Origin: an uncultured Bacilli bacterium
GTDB taxonomy: Bacteria > Bacillota_I > Bacilli_A > RF39 > UBA660
Assembly: GCA_947632345.1 (NCBI GenBank)
Contig: CANROW010000006.1
Coordinates: 1 to 57,565, forward strand
Length of the DNA stretch: 57,565 bases
Reading direction: 5' to 3'
Part shown: piece by piece, positions 8,565 to 18,338 of the stretch
Position numbering within the stretch: the first letter of the stretch is position 1
Layout of the letters: every line of letters begins with the position of its first letter
Notes under the pieces: model-generated
Databases searched by the model: none
What the model was told of the DNA's origin: nothing
What the model saw: the letters and a program-made list of their open reading frames with translations, nothing else
Made by a program: the position numbers and the translations under genes

Positions 8565-9008
8565 ATGGATAAAATAAGTTATAAAAAAATAGTAGACCGC
8601 CATAAACCAACAGAAACACGTCTTATAAACGCTATTGTGGCCTTTGTTGTCGGTGGTCTTGTGGGAGTCATAGGTCAATTATTAATTGATTTCTATACGT
8701 CGTGGTTGCACATAACGACTCAAGATGCCACATCATTTATGATTGTTACGCTTGTCTTTATTTCTTGCTTGTTTACCGCTTTGGGCTTTTTTGATAAATG
8801 GGTTACCTTTGCAAAGTGTGGTTTAATTATTCCGATTACAGGATTTGCTCATTCAATGATGAGTAGTGGTATGGAATATAAACACGAAGGACCAATTTAT
8901 GGAGTTGGAGCTAATTTGTTTAAATTAGCCGGTTCTGTTATTTTGTATGGTATTGTTGCGGCTTGGTTCTTCGGAATGATTCGATATTATTTTTTAGGAG
9001 GTGTCTAG
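8565..9008 (+). CDS. spoVAC: Stage V sporulation protein AC
   Basis: A 147-residue integral membrane protein of the SpoVAC/SpoVAEB family. Motifs such as FVVGGLVGVIGQ, TALGFFDKW and CGLIIPITGFAHSM, with four hydrophobic segments, are diagnostic. In Bacillus SpoVAC is a mechanosensitive channel component of the inner spore membrane that takes part in dipicolinic acid (DPA) uptake and release. ATG 8565 is chosen because GGGTG lies at the right distance; the frame extends upstream to TTG 8514 without an SD. It forms a tight operon with spoVAD (stop and start adjacent) and spoVAE. Confidence 0.92.
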   Translation: MDKISYKKIVDRHKPTETRLINAIVAFVVGGLVGVIGQLLIDFYTSWLHITTQDATSFMIVTLVFISCLFTALGFFDKWVTFAKCGLIIPITGFAHSMMSSGMEYKHEGPIYGVGANLFKLAGSVILYGIVAAWFFGMIRYYFLGGV

Positions 9009-10004
9009 ATGACTTTTACATATGACGATGTCTATATTAATTACTATGCAACAGTCGGTGGACCATATGAAAAAGATGGACCACTAGGACCAAGTCTTGA
9101 TAAGGTTTACACTAATCTATACGCTGATGAAAAAACTTGGGAACAAGCCGAAGTTAAAATGCTTTCTGACAGCATTGATCTAGTGCTTAGAAATAGTAAG
9201 AAAGACAGTCAAGACGTTGATTTATTGATCAGTGGCGATCTTTTAAATCAAGTAACAGCTTCTAGTTATGCTGCTTTAAAATTTAATATTCCTTTCTTTG
9301 GTATCTATGGTGCTTGTTCAAGTAGTGTTGAGGGAATTATTTTAATGAGCTCATTAATCGATGGTAAAAAGATTAAGAATGGTATTGTCTCAGTTTCTTC
9401 CCATAATATGTCGAGTGAAAAGCAATTTAGAAATCCGACGGAATATGGTGCGCCTAAACCAAAGACCGCCACATTTACTTCAACGGGTGGCGCTAGTGTG
9501 TTCTTGAGTAATCAAAAGAGTAAGATAAGAGTTGAATCTTCAACTATTGGTAAAGTTGTCGATATGGATCAAACTGATCCGTTTAATATGGGAGCTGTTA
9601 TGGCGGCTGCCGCAGGTGATACAATATATCGGCACTTAAAAGATATGAAACGAACAGTAAATGATTATGACTTAATTTTAACAGGGGATTTAGGTGTATA
9701 TGGACGAGAGATATTAATTGATTATATGCATCAAGAGTACAATATTGATCTAGGAAAAAATTATGATGATAGTGGTACGATGTTGTACAATTTAGAGAAA
9801 CAAGAAGAGGTTATGGCGGGAGCGAGTGGACCATTATGTATTGCGATGGTCAGTTACTCAAGTATCCTACCACTACTTGAAAAAGGTAAATTTCAACGTG
9901 TTTTATTAGTGGCAACAGGAGCCTTATTTTCACCAACATTTGTTTATCAACATAAACCTATTTACTCAATTAGTCACGCAGTCAGTTTGGAGGCGATTAA
10001 ATGA
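9009..10004 (+). CDS. spoVAD: Stage V sporulation protein AD (DPA-binding)
   Basis: A 331-residue protein with the thiolase-like fold of SpoVAD. Visible family blocks are YATVGGPYEKDGPLG near the N-terminus, GIYGACSSSVEG around the former thiolase active site, and LTGDLGVYGREILIDY. SpoVAD binds dipicolinic acid and is required for its import into the forespore. It sits between spoVAC and spoVAE with no spacer, overlapping spoVAE by 4 bp (ATGA). The start ATG is preceded by TTAGGAGGTGT. Slightly shorter than the roughly 338 residues of B. subtilis SpoVAD, so it is essentially full length. Confidence 0.93.
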   Translation: MTFTYDDVYINYYATVGGPYEKDGPLGPSLDKVYTNLYADEKTWEQAEVKMLSDSIDLVLRNSKKDSQDVDLLISGDLLNQVTASSYAALKFNIPFFGIYGACSSSVEGIILMSSLIDGKKIKNGIVSVSSHNMSSEKQFRNPTEYGAPKPKTATFTSTGGASVFLSNQKSKIRVESSTIGKVVDMDQTDPFNMGAVMAAAAGDTIYRHLKDMKRTVNDYDLILTGDLGVYGREILIDYMHQEYNIDLGKNYDDSGTMLYNLEKQEEVMAGASGPLCIAMVSYSSILPLLEKGKFQRVLLVATGALFSPTFVYQHKPIYSISHAVSLEAIK

Positions 10005-10351
10005 TTTATTTAAACTCATTCCTATTTGCTGGTTTTGTCTGTTTAATAGGACAAATTATCTTAGACAATACTAAACTTACTGCTGGTCATATCACAAGTC
10101 TTTTCGTTGTAATTGGTGCGGCCTTAGACAGTTTTAGTTTTTATGATAAAATCATCACCTATGTCGGTGGTGGAGCCTTAGTACCAATAACATCATTTGG
10201 CCATTCACTAATTCATGGGGCATTAGCTAAAGCTGAAGAAATGGGCTTTATTGGTCTAATGATGGGAATGTTTGATTTGACGGCATCGGGAATTACCGCC
10301 GCCATATTATTTACATTCTTATTACTATTAGTATTTAAACCAAGAGATTAA
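10001..10351 (+). CDS. spoVAE: Stage V sporulation protein AE (SpoVAEB)
   Basis: A 116-residue membrane protein homologous to SpoVAC, with GFVCLIGQIILDNTKLT, LDSFSFYDKI and GGGALVPITSFGHSL motifs. It is the SpoVAEB part of the DPA channel complex. Translation is coupled to spoVAD through the ATGA overlap at 10001-10004. With SpoVAC and SpoVAD it completes the minimal spoVAC-D-E set found widely in spore-formers; spoVAA, AB, AEA and AF are absent here. A terminator follows at 10354-10393. Confidence 0.92.
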   Translation: MIYLNSFLFAGFVCLIGQIILDNTKLTAGHITSLFVVIGAALDSFSFYDKIITYVGGGALVPITSFGHSLIHGALAKAEEMGFIGLMMGMFDLTASGITAAILFTFLLLLVFKPRD

Positions 10352-10353
10352 AA

Positions 10354-10396
10354 AAAGAAATGAGTTTGAATTTTTTTCAAATCAGTTTCTTTTTTA
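10354..10396 (+). terminator. Bidirectional terminator between spoVAE and the convergent gene
   Basis: Imperfect inverted repeat AAAGAAA...TTTGAA / TTCAAA...TTTCTTT with T-rich flank on the + strand and A-rich flank for the opposing gene. Confidence 0.6.
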
Positions 10397-11584
10397 TTGA
10401 TTTTGATTAGGTTGTACAACTTGATCAAGTGGTGTTGAGACAGCTACTTGTTGTGGTGTAGCATTAACCACTGTTGGTGGTTTATTTTGAGCAACTTGTT
10501 CAAGTGGTGTTGCACCTTCAACTGGCTGTTGAACTACTTCACTTGTAGGTTGTTGCACCATATTATTATTTACTGGTTGGCCATTATTATCTTGAACTGG
10601 TTGTTCGCTTGGAGTTTGTCCACTAATTGTTGGAATTATAGCTTCTGGTAAATCATCTTGTTTAAAGTTGGGATTGATAACTTTTTCCTCTATTTTAACC
10701 TCCTCAACCGGCTGAATTTCACTAACGGTCGGTTTAGGAGTAGGAATTGGAACAGGTGGTGGACTAGGCTTTTCTGGTTCTTTGTAAGTAGTTGTTTGCG
10801 TATAAGGTACTTTGGTTGGTTGGGCATCAATTTGATATTTACCCGTTGAATTATAAATTATATTGTCAATTTCTTTGGTTTCATCATAATCTTTATCAAT
10901 ATAATATATGCGCAGCATTGGATTTAAAAGAAAAGCACCAATGGATGAATATAGTAAAATACTTTTGATTTTCTCTGCTGTGGATACCTTTTTGTTATTG
11001 CTTTCGTCCTCAATTTCATCTCGATTATCAAAAATATCGCTTGGTTCATCAGTCTTCTCATTTTCTTTTGAAGAAGTATCAACTGTGAACAGACTCTTAG
11101 GTAAGAAACTATTTCCAAAAAGATATATAACCGTTGTAACCGCAATTAAAATAGCTGTAAAATATTGAAAATGACGATGACTTTTATTAGCTTGTGGTAT
11201 TTCAAATACTAAAACCATAACTGTTAAGAAAATAGTAATACCTATTAAAATTCTAATTAATAATAAGAGATTTCCTTCAATTTTTAGTTTAAATATCAAA
11301 ATGACAGCTAATATCAATAGAATGATTAATCCTGCTATTACAGCTAAATATCCAACAGCAGTCGTTTTACGATTGGCAATGACATTTGCTGATCTTGAAA
11401 AAACAAAGCCCATTGCGGCAATACAAATAGCTATTATAAAGGTATACAAGCCAGTTGGATCACTTCCATTAGTTGTCAGTTCAACTGTCTTATCAAGAAC
11501 ACCAATACTATATAGGCACAATACAACCAATGATATTATGGTCATACCCATTATTGCTAAATAAATTTTTTTGACAGTTTCCAT
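10394..11584 (-). CDS. Unknown multi-pass membrane protein with Pro/Gln-rich tail
   Basis: A 396-residue protein of unknown function. Residues 1-165 hold about five hydrophobic helices. A charged linker (about 170-205, DEPSD...DEIEDES) and one more short hydrophobic segment (about 210-230) follow. The last ~130 residues are low-complexity: a proline run (PSPPPVPIPTPKPT) and repeated Val/Gln/Pro blocks such as TPLEQVAQ and TPLDQVVQ. Such tails often cross the cell wall or bind partners. It is convergent with spoVAE and divergent from scpA; the ATG is preceded by GGAAGTGATTAG. Confidence 0.6.
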   Translation of the reverse strand: METVKKIYLAIMGMTIISLVVLCLYSIGVLDKTVELTTNGSDPTGLYTFIIAICIAAMGFVFSRSANVIANRKTTAVGYLAVIAGLIILLILAVILIFKLKIEGNLLLLIRILIGITIFLTVMVLVFEIPQANKSHRHFQYFTAILIAVTTVIYLFGNSFLPKSLFTVDTSSKENEKTDEPSDIFDNRDEIEDESNNKKVSTAEKIKSILLYSSIGAFLLNPMLRIYYIDKDYDETKEIDNIIYNSTGKYQIDAQPTKVPYTQTTTYKEPEKPSPPPVPIPTPKPTVSEIQPVEEVKIEEKVINPNFKQDDLPEAIIPTISGQTPSEQPVQDNNGQPVNNNMVQQPTSEVVQQPVEGATPLEQVAQNKPPTVVNATPQQVAVSTPLDQVVQPNQNQ

Positions 11585-11694
11585 CTAATCACTTCCTATT
11601 ATATATATCGTATCACAAAAATATTTTTTTTGATATTTAAATTTATTAAAATAACTATAAATATGTTATTATATTAATATGTGGGTGTGATGTT

Positions 11695-12417
11695 ATGGAG
11701 TATGCATTGAACATAGATAGTTTTCAAGGGCCTTTAGATTTATTACTTCATTTGATTAAAGAATCTAAAATGGATATCTTTGATTTAAAGATTGAAGAGA
11801 TTACGAAACAATATCTAGACTATATTGAAAAGATGGATGAATTAAATTTAAATATTGCTAGTAGTTATTTAGTAATGTCTGCTGAGTTATTAGAAATAAA
11901 ATCCAAAATGCTTCTTCCTAAACATAATGATGATGATAATGAAGAGGAAGCTGATCCACGTGAAGAATTAGTCAATCGATTAATTGAGTATCAAAGATAT
12001 AAAGATTTGACTAGTACTTTTAAAGATTTAGAATATGAAAGAAAAAAGATTTTTACTAAAGTTCCAGAAAATATAAGAGAATATGTTGAAGATGATAAAG
12101 TTATTAATGGTGGAGAAGTTACATTGGATGATTTGATGATGGCTTTTCAAAAATTTCTTGACCGTCAAAAGTTTAATCAACCACTTAATACGAAAGTTAC
12201 ATCTAAAGAATTGACCGTAGAACATCGCCGTCGCAGCATAAGAAAAATTTTATCAATTAAAAAAAGGGTCAACTTTATGGAACTTTTTGATATTATGAAT
12301 AGAGAATATGTCGTTGTAACTTTTTTAGCTATTTTAGAAATGGCTAAAGAGAATGAATTGATTATACGACAAGAAAACAATTTTGATGACATAATATGTG
12401 AGGTGGCTCATGAATAG
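11695..12417 (+). CDS. scpA: Segregation and condensation protein A (kleisin)
   Basis: A 240-residue ScpA. The N-terminal SMC-binding block YALNIDSFQGPLDLLLHLI is diagnostic, followed by the conserved SSYLVMSAELLEIKSKMLLP stretch, an acidic linker and a C-terminal winged-helix domain. ScpA bridges the SMC head domains and, with ScpB, forms the bacterial condensin that organises and segregates chromosomes. The 3' end overlaps scpB by 8 bp. The start ATG at 11695 follows GGGTGTG. Confidence 0.93.
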   Translation: MEYALNIDSFQGPLDLLLHLIKESKMDIFDLKIEEITKQYLDYIEKMDELNLNIASSYLVMSAELLEIKSKMLLPKHNDDDNEEEADPREELVNRLIEYQRYKDLTSTFKDLEYERKKIFTKVPENIREYVEDDKVINGGEVTLDDLMMAFQKFLDRQKFNQPLNTKVTSKELTVEHRRRSIRKILSIKKRVNFMELFDIMNREYVVVTFLAILEMAKENELIIRQENNFDDIICEVAHE

Positions 12418-12970
12418 AGTAGCAGTATTAGAAGGATTATTATTTGTTGTTGGTGATGATGGATTGACATTAAAACAAATAATGGATATTTTAGAAATAG
12501 ATATTGATGAAGCAAAGGCGATCGTCATGGAATTGCAACAATCATATGAAGATGAAAAACGGGGCATAAAGATCAATATTTTAGGTGATAGATTCAAATT
12601 GAGTACTAAAAAAGAACATCGTAGCTATTATCAAAAATTACTTGAGACACCAGAAAACAATTCTTTATCGCAAGCCGCTTTAGAGACTTTAGCTATTGTA
12701 GCTTATAATGAACCATTGACACGAATAGAGATTGATGAAATCCGTGGTGTCAATTCCCGTGATATGCTTCGCAAATTAGTAGCTAAAGGTTTGATTAAAG
12801 AAGAAGGGCGTAGTGATTTGCCAGGTCGACCTATTCTTTATGCAACAACTAATGAATTTTTGGATTATTTTGGTTTAGCTAGTAGAGAAGAATTGCCTAA
12901 ATTTGAAAAACAAGTTGAACAAGATGGTGATGACACCGATTTGTATTATTCAAAATATGTTGAAGAATAG
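12410..12970 (+). CDS. scpB: Segregation and condensation protein B
   Basis: A 186-residue ScpB with two winged-helix domains. Typical blocks are LEGLLFVVGDDGLTLKQI at the N-terminus, QAALETLAIVAYNEPLTR in the second domain and GRPILYATTNEFLDYFGL near the end. It dimerises on ScpA in the SMC-ScpAB complex. ATG 12410 inside the last codons of scpA, with AGGTGG before it, is preferred over GTG 12398. Confidence 0.93.
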   Translation: MNRVAVLEGLLFVVGDDGLTLKQIMDILEIDIDEAKAIVMELQQSYEDEKRGIKINILGDRFKLSTKKEHRSYYQKLLETPENNSLSQAALETLAIVAYNEPLTRIEIDEIRGVNSRDMLRKLVAKGLIKEEGRSDLPGRPILYATTNEFLDYFGLASREELPKFEKQVEQDGDDTDLYYSKYVEE

Positions 12971-12977
12971 GATAGAT

Positions 12978-13868
12978 ATGGAAAGAAAAAAAATAATTTT
13001 AAGTTGTGTAATCGTTTTTACTTTGTTACTGATAAGTTCCCTTTTTCTATTTACTCATATAAAAAGAGATATTAAAATTAAAAAGATAAAACAAGAAGTA
13101 ATAGATTTTCTCAATAATAAATATGATGAAGAATTTACAGTTTTGTCTATTAAAAATGAAAAGAATTCTTACAACGATTATAGTGAAGAAAATGCAATTA
13201 CCAAATATATAGATTCTTCTTATATTTATAATTTGACAGTACAATCGTCACGTTTACTAGAATTTACTGTCATTTATGTCGATTATGAAAAAGATAATTA
13301 TGATGATTTTAAGAATTATGACATTATTGAAAAGGGTATTTATGAAAATTATATATATGAATATAAAATTAGAGATATAAAGCAGGAAATAAAACAAACA
13401 ATATTAGAAACCTTTAATAATTCTGATAACTTAGATGTAACTATTGAAAATATTACATTATCGCCCGACAATATTTTGGTAAATCGCTCACTTCAAGGCG
13501 ATGAATTAACTAGTTTATATGATGATTATCGCAAGATGAATAAAGATATATCCAATCTCGAATATTATGAGATGTGTTCTAGAATTATGAGTGAGACAGC
13601 ATTAGTGCTCAGTTTGGATATTGATGATTTTATCGATGTTAGTAAAATTGGACATTTAGAAGAAGAATTGCAGCACGCTGTTATCTATTTACAGAATTTG
13701 GGTTATGAAAATTATGAGATTCATTTAAATTTTAAAGACTATCAATCAGCAATAGCAACAAGATTTATTGACGATTCTAAAGAAGAAATCTATCTTCTCT
13801 TCGAATATGCCAATTCTTCAAGTGTTCCCTATGAAGAACAGTTAAAGATATTTATTTTTGATAAATGA
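12978..13868 (+). CDS. Unknown single-pass membrane protein
   Basis: A 296-residue protein I do not recognise. One N-terminal helix (residues about 6-25, IILSCVIVFTLLLISSLFLF) anchors a mainly acidic, Asn/Asp/Tyr-rich domain, probably outside the membrane. No catalytic motif is visible. ATG 12978 lies 8 bp after the scpB stop with GGATAG upstream, so it is probably cotranscribed with scpAB. Further upstream in-frame ATGs overlap scpB and are less likely. Confidence 0.6.
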   Translation: MERKKIILSCVIVFTLLLISSLFLFTHIKRDIKIKKIKQEVIDFLNNKYDEEFTVLSIKNEKNSYNDYSEENAITKYIDSSYIYNLTVQSSRLLEFTVIYVDYEKDNYDDFKNYDIIEKGIYENYIYEYKIRDIKQEIKQTILETFNNSDNLDVTIENITLSPDNILVNRSLQGDELTSLYDDYRKMNKDISNLEYYEMCSRIMSETALVLSLDIDDFIDVSKIGHLEEELQHAVIYLQNLGYENYEIHLNFKDYQSAIATRFIDDSKEEIYLLFEYANSSSVPYEEQLKIFIFDK

Positions 13869-13940
13869 AAAAAACAAATTGAACGATATATTAAAAGTAG
13901 ATGGGCTTCTTACCTATCTACTTTTTGATTTTTAATTTTT

Positions 13941-14606
13941 TTAAATTACATATAAGAGAATTGTGAAAAAATGAAAAATACTTCCTCCTAAAACGAAGAA
14001 ATGCCAAATAGAATGCATATATTTAACCTTGCTTCCGATTAGGTATATGACAGCACCAATGGTATAGACGATACCGCCAATAAAGAGAAAGATTAATCCT
14101 GGTAGAGCTAGATTATGTACTAATTGTTGAAATGAAAAGACGATCATCCAGCCCATGATTAAATATAAAGGAAAAGCTAATTTGCTAAATTTCTCTAAAG
14201 CAATACTATCACCAATAATACCGATTATAGCTGCCGCCCATATAATAGCCAGCATAATCATTCCTTTTGCACCACCAATAGTTAGTAACAAAAATGGCGT
14301 ATAACTGCCCGCAATCAATAGGAAAATACTGCAATGATCAAAAATTCGAAATACTTTTTTAGCACGATTTGGTTTAAAGGCATGGTATAGACAACTCATC
14401 AAATAGAGAACTATTAAACTAGTGCCATATATACAACTGGATATAATCGCAATAGGATTATGCTTAATGGCTGAAAATACGACACAGAGAACTAAAGCTG
14501 CAATTGATAAAAGAACTCCAATTCCATGGGAAATAGAACTTATTAGTTCCTCACTTAAGGTATATTTTGGTATCGTTATTTTTTCCTTATCTTTTTTATT
14601 TTTCAT
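13941..14606 (-). CDS. Hemolysin III / PAQR-family membrane protein
   Basis: A 221-residue seven-helix membrane protein of the hemolysin-III (YqfA/adiponectin receptor-like) family. The motifs are ISSISHGIGVLLSI, SCLYHAF, FDHCSIFLLIAGSYTPF and HSIWHFFVLGG; the histidines in SCLYH, FDH and HxxxH correspond to the putative metal site of the PAQR superfamily. Despite the name, bacterial members are mainly thought to affect membrane fluidity or act as metal-dependent hydrolases. TAGGTGATTTA precedes the ATG. Divergent from the pseudouridine synthase at 14685. Confidence 0.88.
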   Translation of the reverse strand: MKNKKDKEKITIPKYTLSEELISSISHGIGVLLSIAALVLCVVFSAIKHNPIAIISSCIYGTSLIVLYLMSCLYHAFKPNRAKKVFRIFDHCSIFLLIAGSYTPFLLLTIGGAKGMIMLAIIWAAAIIGIIGDSIALEKFSKLAFPLYLIMGWMIVFSFQQLVHNLALPGLIFLFIGGIVYTIGAVIYLIGSKVKYMHSIWHFFVLGGSIFHFFTILLYVI

Positions 14607-14684
14607 TAAATCACCTATTAATATTATACAATTAATTGGAAAAAAATAATAGTAGGTGTTATAATTGTTAAAAGTGGTGATATT

Positions 14685-15350
14685 ATGAATAAAAGGGACC
14701 GACTAGATATAATTTATGAAGATAAAGAGATAATCGTTGTTAATAAACCTAGTAAATTATTAACGATTGCTACGGATAATGAAAAGGAAAAGACTTTATT
14801 TCATAAAGTTATATCTTATGAAAAGAAGAAGAACAAAAATAATAAAGTATTTATCGTTCATCGTCTTGATAAAGATACTAGTGGCATAGTATTATTTGCG
14901 AAGAGTGAAGAACTTAAAAGGCGATTACAAGATGAGTGGGATAATTTAGTAAAACTTAGAGAGTATGTAGCTATTGTTGAAGGAAAACCACCGAAAGATA
15001 AAGGAACGATTCGCAGCTGGCTCAAAGAGACAAAGACCCTATTGGTCTATTCATCAGGACGAATGGGAGATGGTAAAGAGGCCATTACGCATTATCGTAA
15101 GGTGATGGGAAATAATAGATTTACGATGTTAGATATTACTATTGATACGGGACGTAAAAATCAAATTAGAGTTCATATGAGTGATATTGGTTGTCCAATA
15201 GTTGGTGATAAGAAATATAATAGTAAGACTAATCCGATTCGGAGAATGGGGCTTCATGCTAACAAATTAGTTTTAACGCATCCCATCACTAAAAAAGATA
15301 TGACGTTTGAATGTGATATTCCTAATTGTTTTATTAAAATTGTTGAATAG
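14685..15350 (+). CDS. RluA/RluD-family pseudouridine synthase
   Basis: A 221-residue synthase lacking the N-terminal S4 domain. The catalytic motif VHRLDKDTSGIVLFAKS (Asp near residue 63) and the GRKNQIRVHM block are clear. It isomerises uridine in rRNA or tRNA; the target cannot be assigned. The start is ATG 14685 behind GTGGTG. A terminator overlaps its stop at 15345-15366. Confidence 0.88.
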   Translation: MNKRDRLDIIYEDKEIIVVNKPSKLLTIATDNEKEKTLFHKVISYEKKKNKNNKVFIVHRLDKDTSGIVLFAKSEELKRRLQDEWDNLVKLREYVAIVEGKPPKDKGTIRSWLKETKTLLVYSSGRMGDGKEAITHYRKVMGNNRFTMLDITIDTGRKNQIRVHMSDIGCPIVGDKKYNSKTNPIRRMGLHANKLVLTHPITKKDMTFECDIPNCFIKIVE

Positions 15351-15366
15351 AGTGTCTATTCTTTTT
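15345..15366 (+). terminator. Terminator overlapping the pseudouridine synthase stop codon
   Basis: GAATAG/CTATTC stem with 5-nt loop AGTGT, then TTTTTC and more Ts. Confidence 0.7.
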
Positions 15367-15371
15367 CTTTT

Positions 15372-15401
15372 TTGAGATATGATATCTTTTTGTGGTATAA
15401 T
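15372..15401 (+). promoter_or_regulatory. Promoter of the 15420 gene
   Basis: TTGAGA (15372-15377), 18-bp spacer, TATAAT (15396-15401), 18 bp before the start codon. Confidence 0.55.
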
Positions 15402-15419
15402 TAGAGTAGAGGTGATAGA

Positions 15420-16070
15420 ATGAAGGTCAAAGATTATTCTTTTCGTGAGTTAGATCGAAAATGGGTCGGTTTCGAGAACAAAAAAGCTTGTAAAAAGATT
15501 GCTAAAAAAGTTAAAATGCGGAAACTTCAGAGTCCAATCTTTGGTTACTTTTACATCGATAAAGAAAATGGTCTATCACTTAGAGTTGTTGGTAATATTG
15601 AAAAGGACGGCAGAAATAAATTATATCTTGATGATACATATATTTTAGACAAGGAGTTAGTGCTTGACTATCAGGCTGTTGAAAATTATGATGTTAAGAT
15701 ATTGAGTGATAATGTCATTGATAATTTGGATGGGGCTAACGTCTTAGAAAATAAATTGGCGGCTAATTATAAGAATATAAATAATTTTTTAGATACCCGT
15801 GATATGGTTGAATTAGATAATTTCCGCAATGATCAATTCCCTGATGATATTGAAGTATTGTTGATTAATTCAAATGATAATCCTGATGAATTATTGTGGG
15901 CTAGAATTGAAGGAATCATGGATGTTAAGCCTGATGTATTAATATGTAGGCTTATAACTAGTTCTTACTATAATAAAGATTATGTTGAAGAGACAATGGT
16001 CGGAGTAAAATATTTTCACGATGAAGATAGTTTGAAGATTGTTGGATTATTAAAGAAACGTGAAAGATAG
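15420..16070 (+). CDS. Unknown soluble protein
   Basis: A 216-residue protein of unknown function. It has a basic N-terminus (KKACKKIAKKVKMRKL) followed by a mixed, acidic body without membrane segments, cysteine pairs or recognisable catalytic motifs. It has its own promoter and GAGGTG ribosome-binding site and is monocistronic, convergent with clpB. Codon usage is like its neighbours, so it is probably a resident gene. Confidence 0.6.
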   Translation: MKVKDYSFRELDRKWVGFENKKACKKIAKKVKMRKLQSPIFGYFYIDKENGLSLRVVGNIEKDGRNKLYLDDTYILDKELVLDYQAVENYDVKILSDNVIDNLDGANVLENKLAANYKNINNFLDTRDMVELDNFRNDQFPDDIEVLLINSNDNPDELLWARIEGIMDVKPDVLICRLITSSYYNKDYVEETMVGVKYFHDEDSLKIVGLLKKRER

Positions 16071-16104
16071 TATATGATAAAAGTAGAATATACACATATT
16101 CTAT

Positions 16105-16145
16105 TTTTTTATGAAAAAAGAACCTTTGAAAGGTTCTTTGATGTG
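16105..16145 (-). terminator. Terminator of clpB (perhaps also of the convergent gene)
   Basis: Perfect inverted repeat AAAGAACCTTT/AAAGGTTCTTT around 16117-16139. The T-run lies on the clpB side (minus strand). Confidence 0.8.
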
Positions 16146-16149
16146 CCTT

Positions 16150-18264
16150 TTAATTTTGCACTAATATTAATTCGTTATCTTTAACATCAATAGTGATGGT
16201 AGAATTAAATTTAATATTTTCCATTATTATATTGTTAGCTATTAACGTTTCAAGATGACGAGATACAAATCGTTTAATTGGTCTAGCTCCATAGGTCTCA
16301 TCATAAGACTGATCGATAATGAAGTCTTTAGCTTTAGAAGTGAGTTCAATTTTTATCTTTTTATCGGATAATCGATTTTCAATATCAGTGATGATTTTGT
16401 CAAGAATTTGATAGATAACTTCTTTGGTTAGCGAGTTAAAAACAACTATTTCATCAATACGATTTATGAATTCCGGCTTAAAATTCATACGCAATTCTTT
16501 CATTATCATTTCTTTGCTGTTGCTATCTTTATCTAATATGTATTCACTTCCTAAGTTAGAAGTCATAATTATTATCGTATTTTTAAAATCGACAGTTCTT
16601 CCTTGGGAATCAGTAATGCGACCATCATCTAAAATTTGAAGTAATATGTTTAAGACATCGCGATGAGCTTTTTCAATTTCATCGAATAAGACGATGCTGT
16701 AAGGATTACGACGAACAGCTTCTGTGAGTTGACCCCCTTCATCATATCCCACATAACCTGGAGGAGAACCAATTAATCGACTGACAGAATGGGCTTCCAT
16801 ATATTCGCTCATATCAATGCGAATCATATGACGTTCATCATCGAACAAATCATAAGCTAAAGTTCTAGCAACTTCTGTTTTTCCCACACCAGTTGGTCCT
16901 AAAAAGATAAAGGAACCGATAGGACGGTTAGGATCTTTAATTCCCGAACGCGCTCTAATAATAGCTTCACTAACTAGTTTTAAAGCCTCATCTTGTCCCA
17001 TGATGCGCTTTTTCATATTTGTTTCCAAATTTAGAAGCTTTTCTTTTTCGCCACTTACTAATCTCTGGACTGGTATATTAGTCCATTTTGAAATAATGGC
17101 TGCGATGGATTCATCATCAACTGTGTCGCTCAAAATATCAGAGCGATTATTTTTGCGTAACTCTTCCAATTCTTTTTCAAGTTTAGGAATGGTTCCGTGC
17201 CTTAGAATAGCCGCATTCTCTAAATCATATTCATCTTCAGCCTTTTCTAGTTTCCTTTGAGCAGCTTCAATCTCTTCTTTTTTCTTATTAATATTGTTGT
17301 TTATTTCTTTTTCATCTTCCCACTTTTGACGAAGATTTTGTTCTTTATCTTTTAAAGTTTCTAATTTGGCATCAATTTCTTCAATTCTCTTTTTTGAAAA
17401 CTCATCTTTTTCCTTTTTCAAAGCTTCTTTCTCAACTTCAAGTTGCATAATAGATCTAGTCAATTTGTCTAATTCAAAAGGAACAGATTCCATTTGAACT
17501 TTAATAGTAGCACAGGCTTCATCAATCAAATCGATAGCTTTATCTGGCAAGAAACGATCCGTTATATATCGATTGGATAGAGTAGCCGCTGCCACAAGAG
17601 CTTTATCTTTAATGTTAACACCATGGTATACCTCAAAGCGTTGTTTTAATCCACGAAGAATGGTAATGGTATCTAAAACTGTTGGTTCTTTGACTTGAAC
17701 TTTTTGAAAACGTCTTTCTAAAGCACCATCTTTCTCAATATATTTACGATATTCATTTAGGGTGGTAGCTCCTATGCAATGGATTTCTCCACGAGCTAGC
17801 ATTGGTTTTAACATATTACCAGCGTCCATTGCTGAATCAGATCCGTTTGAGTTAACAATCATATGAATCTCATCGATGAACATGATCATTTCCCCTTTGG
17901 AGTCCTTTATCTCCTTTAAAACAGCTTTTAATCTTTCTTCAAATTCTCCACGATATTTAGCGCCAGCTACTAGAGCCCCCATATCCAATTCCCAAATAAT
18001 TTTATCTTTTAAACTATTAGGAACATCGCCTTTGACGATTCTTTGAGCTAGTCCTTCGACAATAGCCGTTTTTCCAACTCCTGGTTCACCAATTAACACA
18101 GGATTGTTTTTGGTCTTTCTTGATAAAATACGAGTGATACTACGAATTTCATCATCACGTCCAATGACGGGATCTACTTTGCCATCTTTGACGGCATCAG
18201 TTATGTTACGACCATATTTCTCTAGAACATTTTCTAGATTTTCTTGAAATGGATTATTATTCAT
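16150..18264 (-). CDS. clpB: ClpB disaggregase lacking the N-terminal domain
   Basis: A 704-residue Hsp100 ATPase with both AAA+ modules. Module 1 has GEPGVGKTA and FIDEIHMI; the ClpB-type coiled-coil middle domain spans about residues 275-395; module 2 has GPTGVGKTE and LFDEIEKAH. It is about 150 residues shorter than typical ClpB because it begins just before [14 protein letters not shown]: the N-terminal substrate-binding domain is absent. Mycoplasma ClpB has the same short form. ClpB works with DnaK to dissolve aggregates. ATG 18264 follows AAGGAGGAATTGCT. A CIRCE operator overlaps the promoter, so HrcA heat-shock control is expected. Confidence 0.93.
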   Translation of the reverse strand: MNNNPFQENLENVLEKYGRNITDAVKDGKVDPVIGRDDEIRSITRILSRKTKNNPVLIGEPGVGKTAIVEGLAQRIVKGDVPNSLKDKIIWELDMGALVAGAKYRGEFEERLKAVLKEIKDSKGEMIMFIDEIHMIVNSNGSDSAMDAGNMLKPMLARGEIHCIGATTLNEYRKYIEKDGALERRFQKVQVKEPTVLDTITILRGLKQRFEVYHGVNIKDKALVAAATLSNRYITDRFLPDKAIDLIDEACATIKVQMESVPFELDKLTRSIMQLEVEKEALKKEKDEFSKKRIEEIDAKLETLKDKEQNLRQKWEDEKEINNNINKKKEEIEAAQRKLEKAEDEYDLENAAILRHGTIPKLEKELEELRKNNRSDILSDTVDDESIAAIISKWTNIPVQRLVSGEKEKLLNLETNMKKRIMGQDEALKLVSEAIIRARSGIKDPNRPIGSFIFLGPTGVGKTEVARTLAYDLFDDERHMIRIDMSEYMEAHSVSRLIGSPPGYVGYDEGGQLTEAVRRNPYSIVLFDEIEKAHRDVLNILLQILDDGRITDSQGRTVDFKNTIIIMTSNLGSEYILDKDSNSKEMIMKELRMNFKPEFINRIDEIVVFNSLTKEVIYQILDKIITDIENRLSDKKIKIELTSKAKDFIIDQSYDETYGARPIKRFVSRHLETLIANNIIMENIKFNSTITIDVKDNELILVQN

Positions 18265-18310
18265 AGCAATTCCTCCTTTTTTCTGTGATAAATTCACATT
18301 TCATCATATG

Positions 18311-18338
18311 ATTATAACATCAAATTAGCACTTGTCAA
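18311..18338 (-). promoter_or_regulatory. clpB sigma-A promoter
   Basis: On the minus strand TTGACA (18338-18333), a 16-bp spacer and TATAAT (18316-18311). The -35 lies within the CIRCE repeat. Confidence 0.85.
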
